From: PeH17 sp964414925
GTDB taxonomy: Bacteria; Bacillota; Clostridia; Christensenellales; CAG-138
NCBI GenBank assembly: GCA_964414925.1
Contig: CAYPXV010000067.1
Coordinates: 1 to 9,094 of the forward strand
Length of the DNA stretch: 9,094 bases
Direction of reading: 5' to 3'
The position numbers and the translations under genes are program-made. Shown here piece by piece: positions 7,049 to 9,094 of this stretch; positions within the stretch are counted from its first letter, which is position 1; each line of letters opens with the position of its first letter. Under the pieces are notes generated by a model. The model did not search any database. It worked only from the letters and a program-made list of their open reading frames with translations, and was not told the DNA's origin.

Positions 7049-8505
7049 TGCGTTTGTTTACCAACAGGCAGGATTTTTATAACGATATCTCCGAGGAAAT
7101 CCGTCTTTTCATTGCGTCCGAGGAAATTGTCCTCACAGATGATATCTCCGATTCCGATTTGACGGTTATTCTTGACGTAAAAAACGATTGCTTCTGTGCG
7201 GATGCTTTTTATTTGACCGAACAGCGTTCATTTTATTACGCTTATAAGTCCGAATACGATGGCTCGTCTGTACTGGTCGAAAAACGTCTTGCAAAACGTG
7301 CAATTAAAATTGCCGTTTTCAGATGCCTCAAATCCGCTTACCCTTCGGCTAATCTTCCCTGGGGCTCTCTTACGGGTATACGTCCTACCAGATTGTGGCG
7401 TGAGCTTGTGTCGTTAAACGGCTTGTCTCAAGCTCGCTCGATTATGCTCGATTCATTCGATGTATCAACTGAAAAATTGCAGCTCGCAGATGAAATCGTT
7501 TCATATCAGTTGCCGATTTTATCTTCAATTGCTCCCAACGATGTGGATATCTATGTGGGTATCCCGTTTTGTAAAACCCGTTGTCTGTATTGCTCATTTG
7601 CGTCACAACTTAGAACACCTAAGACGGATATGTCCGCATATCTTCAGGCACTTAAACGTGATATCTCCCTGGGTGCGCAAATGGTAAGCGACAAAGGACT
7701 TAACGTTCGTGCCGTTTATATGGGAGGCGGTACTCCGACTATACTGACGGCGGCAGAACTTGAAGAACTGATTTTACATGTTAAGAAGGAATATGCCGTT
7801 AAATCAGGTACGGAGTTTACCGTTGAAGCAGGTCGCCCCGATACTATAACAGAGGAAAAGCTAAGGCTTATTCGTGATTTGGGTATCACCAGAATATCAA
7901 TCAATCCTCAAACCATGTGCGATGCTACACTTAAAGCCGTCGGTCGTGACCACTCCTGTAACGATATTATCGACTGCTTCCATATGGCAAGAGGTTTGGG
8001 CTTTGACTGCATTAATATGGATCTTATTGCGGGCTTGCCGGGTGAAAATGTAGATTCTATGCTTAATTCGGTTTCTCAATTGGCTAAACTTGATCCCGAC
8101 TGCTTAACCGTTCATACTCTGGCTATTAAACGTTCTTCTGTACTGCATGAACATCTTGGCAGTTTTACCCTTCCCGATGTTCGTGAGGTCGATAAAATGA
8201 CCAAAGTCGCTGCCGATGCCGCAAGAAATATGGGCATGATTCCTTACTATATGTACAGACAAAAATACATGGCAGGTAATCTTGAAAATGTCGGTTATTC
8301 ATCACCCGATAAAATCTGTGTTTACAATATCGATATGATGGAAGATGTTTTAAGCATTATCGCTCATGGTGCAGGTGCTATGTCAAAGCGTGTTTTCAAT
8401 GAGGGCGGCAGAATCGAACGTGTCCCTAATCCCAAAGATATCTCAACCTATATCGCTAAAATCGATAAAATAAATTCCGAACGAGTAAATGTCTGGAATA
8501 TTTGA
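7048..8505 (+). CDS. hemZ: HemZ-family radical SAM protein, putative oxygen-independent coproporphyrinogen III dehydrogenase
   Basis: Radical SAM enzyme of 485 residues, close to B. subtilis HemZ (about 500); cytosolic and oxygen-sensitive. The Fe-S/SAM site is C175-x3-C179-x2-C182-S-F (in FCKTRCLYCSF), with GGGTP at 226-230 and VEAGRPDTIT at 259-268. Hallmarks separating it from HemN/HemW are the N-terminal region (1-165) with WGSLTGIRPTRL (105-116) and the C-terminal IPYYMYRQKYMAGNLENVGY (398-417). Also seen: ISINPQTM (283-290), MDLIAGLPGE (324-333) and a GAGAMSKR segment (441-448). The fourth cysteine of HemN (CxxxCxxCxC) is replaced by F184, as in HemZ and HemW proteins. The family name implies oxidative decarboxylation of coproporphyrinogen III, but many Clostridia carrying hemZ have little other haem machinery, so the true substrate is uncertain. 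It is the last gene of the operon; ATG overlaps the previous stop as TAATG, and a terminator follows 10 nt after its stop. Confidence 0.93.
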   Translation: MRLFTNRQDFYNDISEEIRLFIASEEIVLTDDISDSDLTVILDVKNDCFCADAFYLTEQRSFYYAYKSEYDGSSVLVEKRLAKRAIKIAVFRCLKSAYPSANLPWGSLTGIRPTRLWRELVSLNGLSQARSIMLDSFDVSTEKLQLADEIVSYQLPILSSIAPNDVDIYVGIPFCKTRCLYCSFASQLRTPKTDMSAYLQALKRDISLGAQMVSDKGLNVRAVYMGGGTPTILTAAELEELILHVKKEYAVKSGTEFTVEAGRPDTITEEKLRLIRDLGITRISINPQTMCDATLKAVGRDHSCNDIIDCFHMARGLGFDCINMDLIAGLPGENVDSMLNSVSQLAKLDPDCLTVHTLAIKRSSVLHEHLGSFTLPDVREVDKMTKVAADAARNMGMIPYYMYRQKYMAGNLENVGYSSPDKICVYNIDMMEDVLSIIAHGAGAMSKRVFNEGGRIERVPNPKDISTYIAKIDKINSERVNVWNI

Positions 8506-8515
8506 TTTCAAAACA

Positions 8516-8548
8516 AAAACATCGGGCATAAATTTCGCCCGATGTTTT
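8516..8548. terminator. Rho-independent, probably bidirectional terminator
   Basis: A perfect 12-bp inverted repeat: left arm AAAACATCGGGC (8516-8527), right arm GCCCGATGTTTT (8537-8548), 9-nt loop. The plus-strand stem ends in TTTT and the minus-strand reading also ends in a T run (the A run at 8515-8519). It sits between the hemZ stop (8505) and the stop of the convergent minus-strand gene (8562), so one element can end both transcripts. Confidence 0.9.
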
Positions 8549-8561
8549 ATTAATTATTCCG

Positions 8562-9094
8562 TTAGGAATTTTCGTAGAGTTCGTGTGGATCAGGATAGCC
8601 TTGTTCGCAATATTGCGCATAAAACCATTCCGCTATGCGCAAGATCTTCCATTGACCGTCAACTTTAACCAAAATGCAAATATGATCGGCATGGGCGTGA
8701 TAATCATATTCACCGTAGCCCTTCGCCTTCTCTTCCAGACAAACAAAATATGATTTCACAAGGGAGTCGTCCTCTAAATAATCCGGCATTGGCAAATTAT
8801 TTTTTGAAACTCCGTAACGCTCCCAATTTAAGATATTTTTGTCCGCAAAGTCATTGCTAATTTCGTGAATAAAATTAATCTTACAATACCCGAATCTTGC
8901 AAAGTCTGTGCCGTTTTCAATCATTAATGCCACGTATTCCTCGGTGAAGTTTAAACGATAATCAACCAAATCGTAATAATTTCCTTCATTCATGCATTGA
9001 TAATTGTTAAAAATCAATTGTTCAAATTCGTCACGGGGCTTATAAGCTTCCGGTTCGGGTGTAGGTGAAGCAGGTTCTTCGGTCACTACCGGTT
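8562..9094 (-). CDS. Hypothetical, probably exported or surface-anchored protein, 5'-truncated by window edge
   Basis: I do not recognise this gene. The minus-strand frame runs to the right edge: codons P-V precede the GTG at 9086-9084, which has no visible ribosome-binding site, so that GTG is probably an internal Val and the true start is off-window. Visible sequence starts with a Pro/Glu/Thr-rich, low-complexity stretch (TEEPASPTPEPEAYKP), typical of the linker after a lipoprotein signal peptide or membrane anchor in Firmicutes; the anchor itself is not in view. A compact acidic domain of about 155 residues follows, rich in aromatics, with C-terminal HICILVKVDGQWKILRIAEW (residues 135-154). 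A 'DGQWKI' strand close to the end is common in NTF2-like/SnoaL-type proteins, so that fold is a tentative suggestion. Cysteines at 31, 68, 117, 137 and 160 have no obvious motif. It is convergent with the operon and shares its terminator. Stop TAA at 8564-8562. Confidence 0.65.
   Translation of the reverse strand, partial: PVVTEEPASPTPEPEAYKPRDEFEQLIFNNYQCMNEGNYYDLVDYRLNFTEEYVALMIENGTDFARFGYCKINFIHEISNDFADKNILNWERYGVSKNNLPMPDYLEDDSLVKSYFVCLEEKAKGYGEYDYHAHADHICILVKVDGQWKILRIAEWFYAQYCEQGYPDPHELYENS

Noticed and set aside
1..9094. Mobile element, phage, CRISPR, toxin-antitoxin or defence system
   Set aside because: No transposase, integrase, direct-repeat array or defence-gene signature was seen; all but the right-edge gene are conserved chromosomal genes in a known clostridial order.

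Overview
The window is a dense, single-direction gene cluster of a low-to-moderate-GC anaerobic Firmicute, most likely class Clostridia (a gut-type Oscillospiraceae/Lachnospiraceae-like lineage). The evidence is gene content and order: a SCIFF-type radical SAM peptide maturase (a Clostridia marker), then recJ, apt, rel, dtd, a glyoxalase-II-like metallo-hydrolase and hemZ, a run I recognise from many clostridial chromosomes. Shine-Dalgarno sites are strong (AGGAGG, GGGAGG) and one start is TTG. I saw no mobile element, tRNA, rRNA, CRISPR array or phage gene.

Layout. 2-754 (+) is the C-terminal half of the SCIFF maturase (scfB), cut by the left edge. 770-3187 is recJ, 3204-3746 apt, 3769-5949 rel (bifunctional (p)ppGpp synthetase/hydrolase), 5953-6399 dtd, 6407-7048 an MBL-fold hydrolase and 7048-8505 hemZ. 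Intergenic gaps are 15, 16, 22, 3 and 7 nt, followed by a 1-nt overlap, so these seven genes very probably form one transcript with translational coupling in its distal half. A 12-bp perfect hairpin flanked by A and T runs (8516-8548) closes the operon. It also lies just past the stop of a convergent minus-strand gene (8562 to the right edge). That gene encodes the C-terminal part of an unrecognised, probably exported or surface-anchored protein, with a Pro/Glu-rich linker and a possible NTF2-like domain. No stretch longer than 300 bases lacks a gene.

How the genes fit together. The operon is mostly housekeeping: DNA repair (RecJ), purine salvage through PRPP (Apt), stringent response (Rel), translation quality control (Dtd), a small zinc/iron hydrolase and an oxygen-independent radical SAM enzyme (HemZ). 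The RiPP-type ScfB is the one specialised member. In this operon two radical SAM enzymes bracket nucleotide-stress and translation-fidelity genes, consistent with a strict anaerobe. I see no convincing previously undescribed system here. The least explained items are the partial exported protein at the right edge, the reason a peptide maturase travels with recJ/rel, and the real substrate of HemZ.
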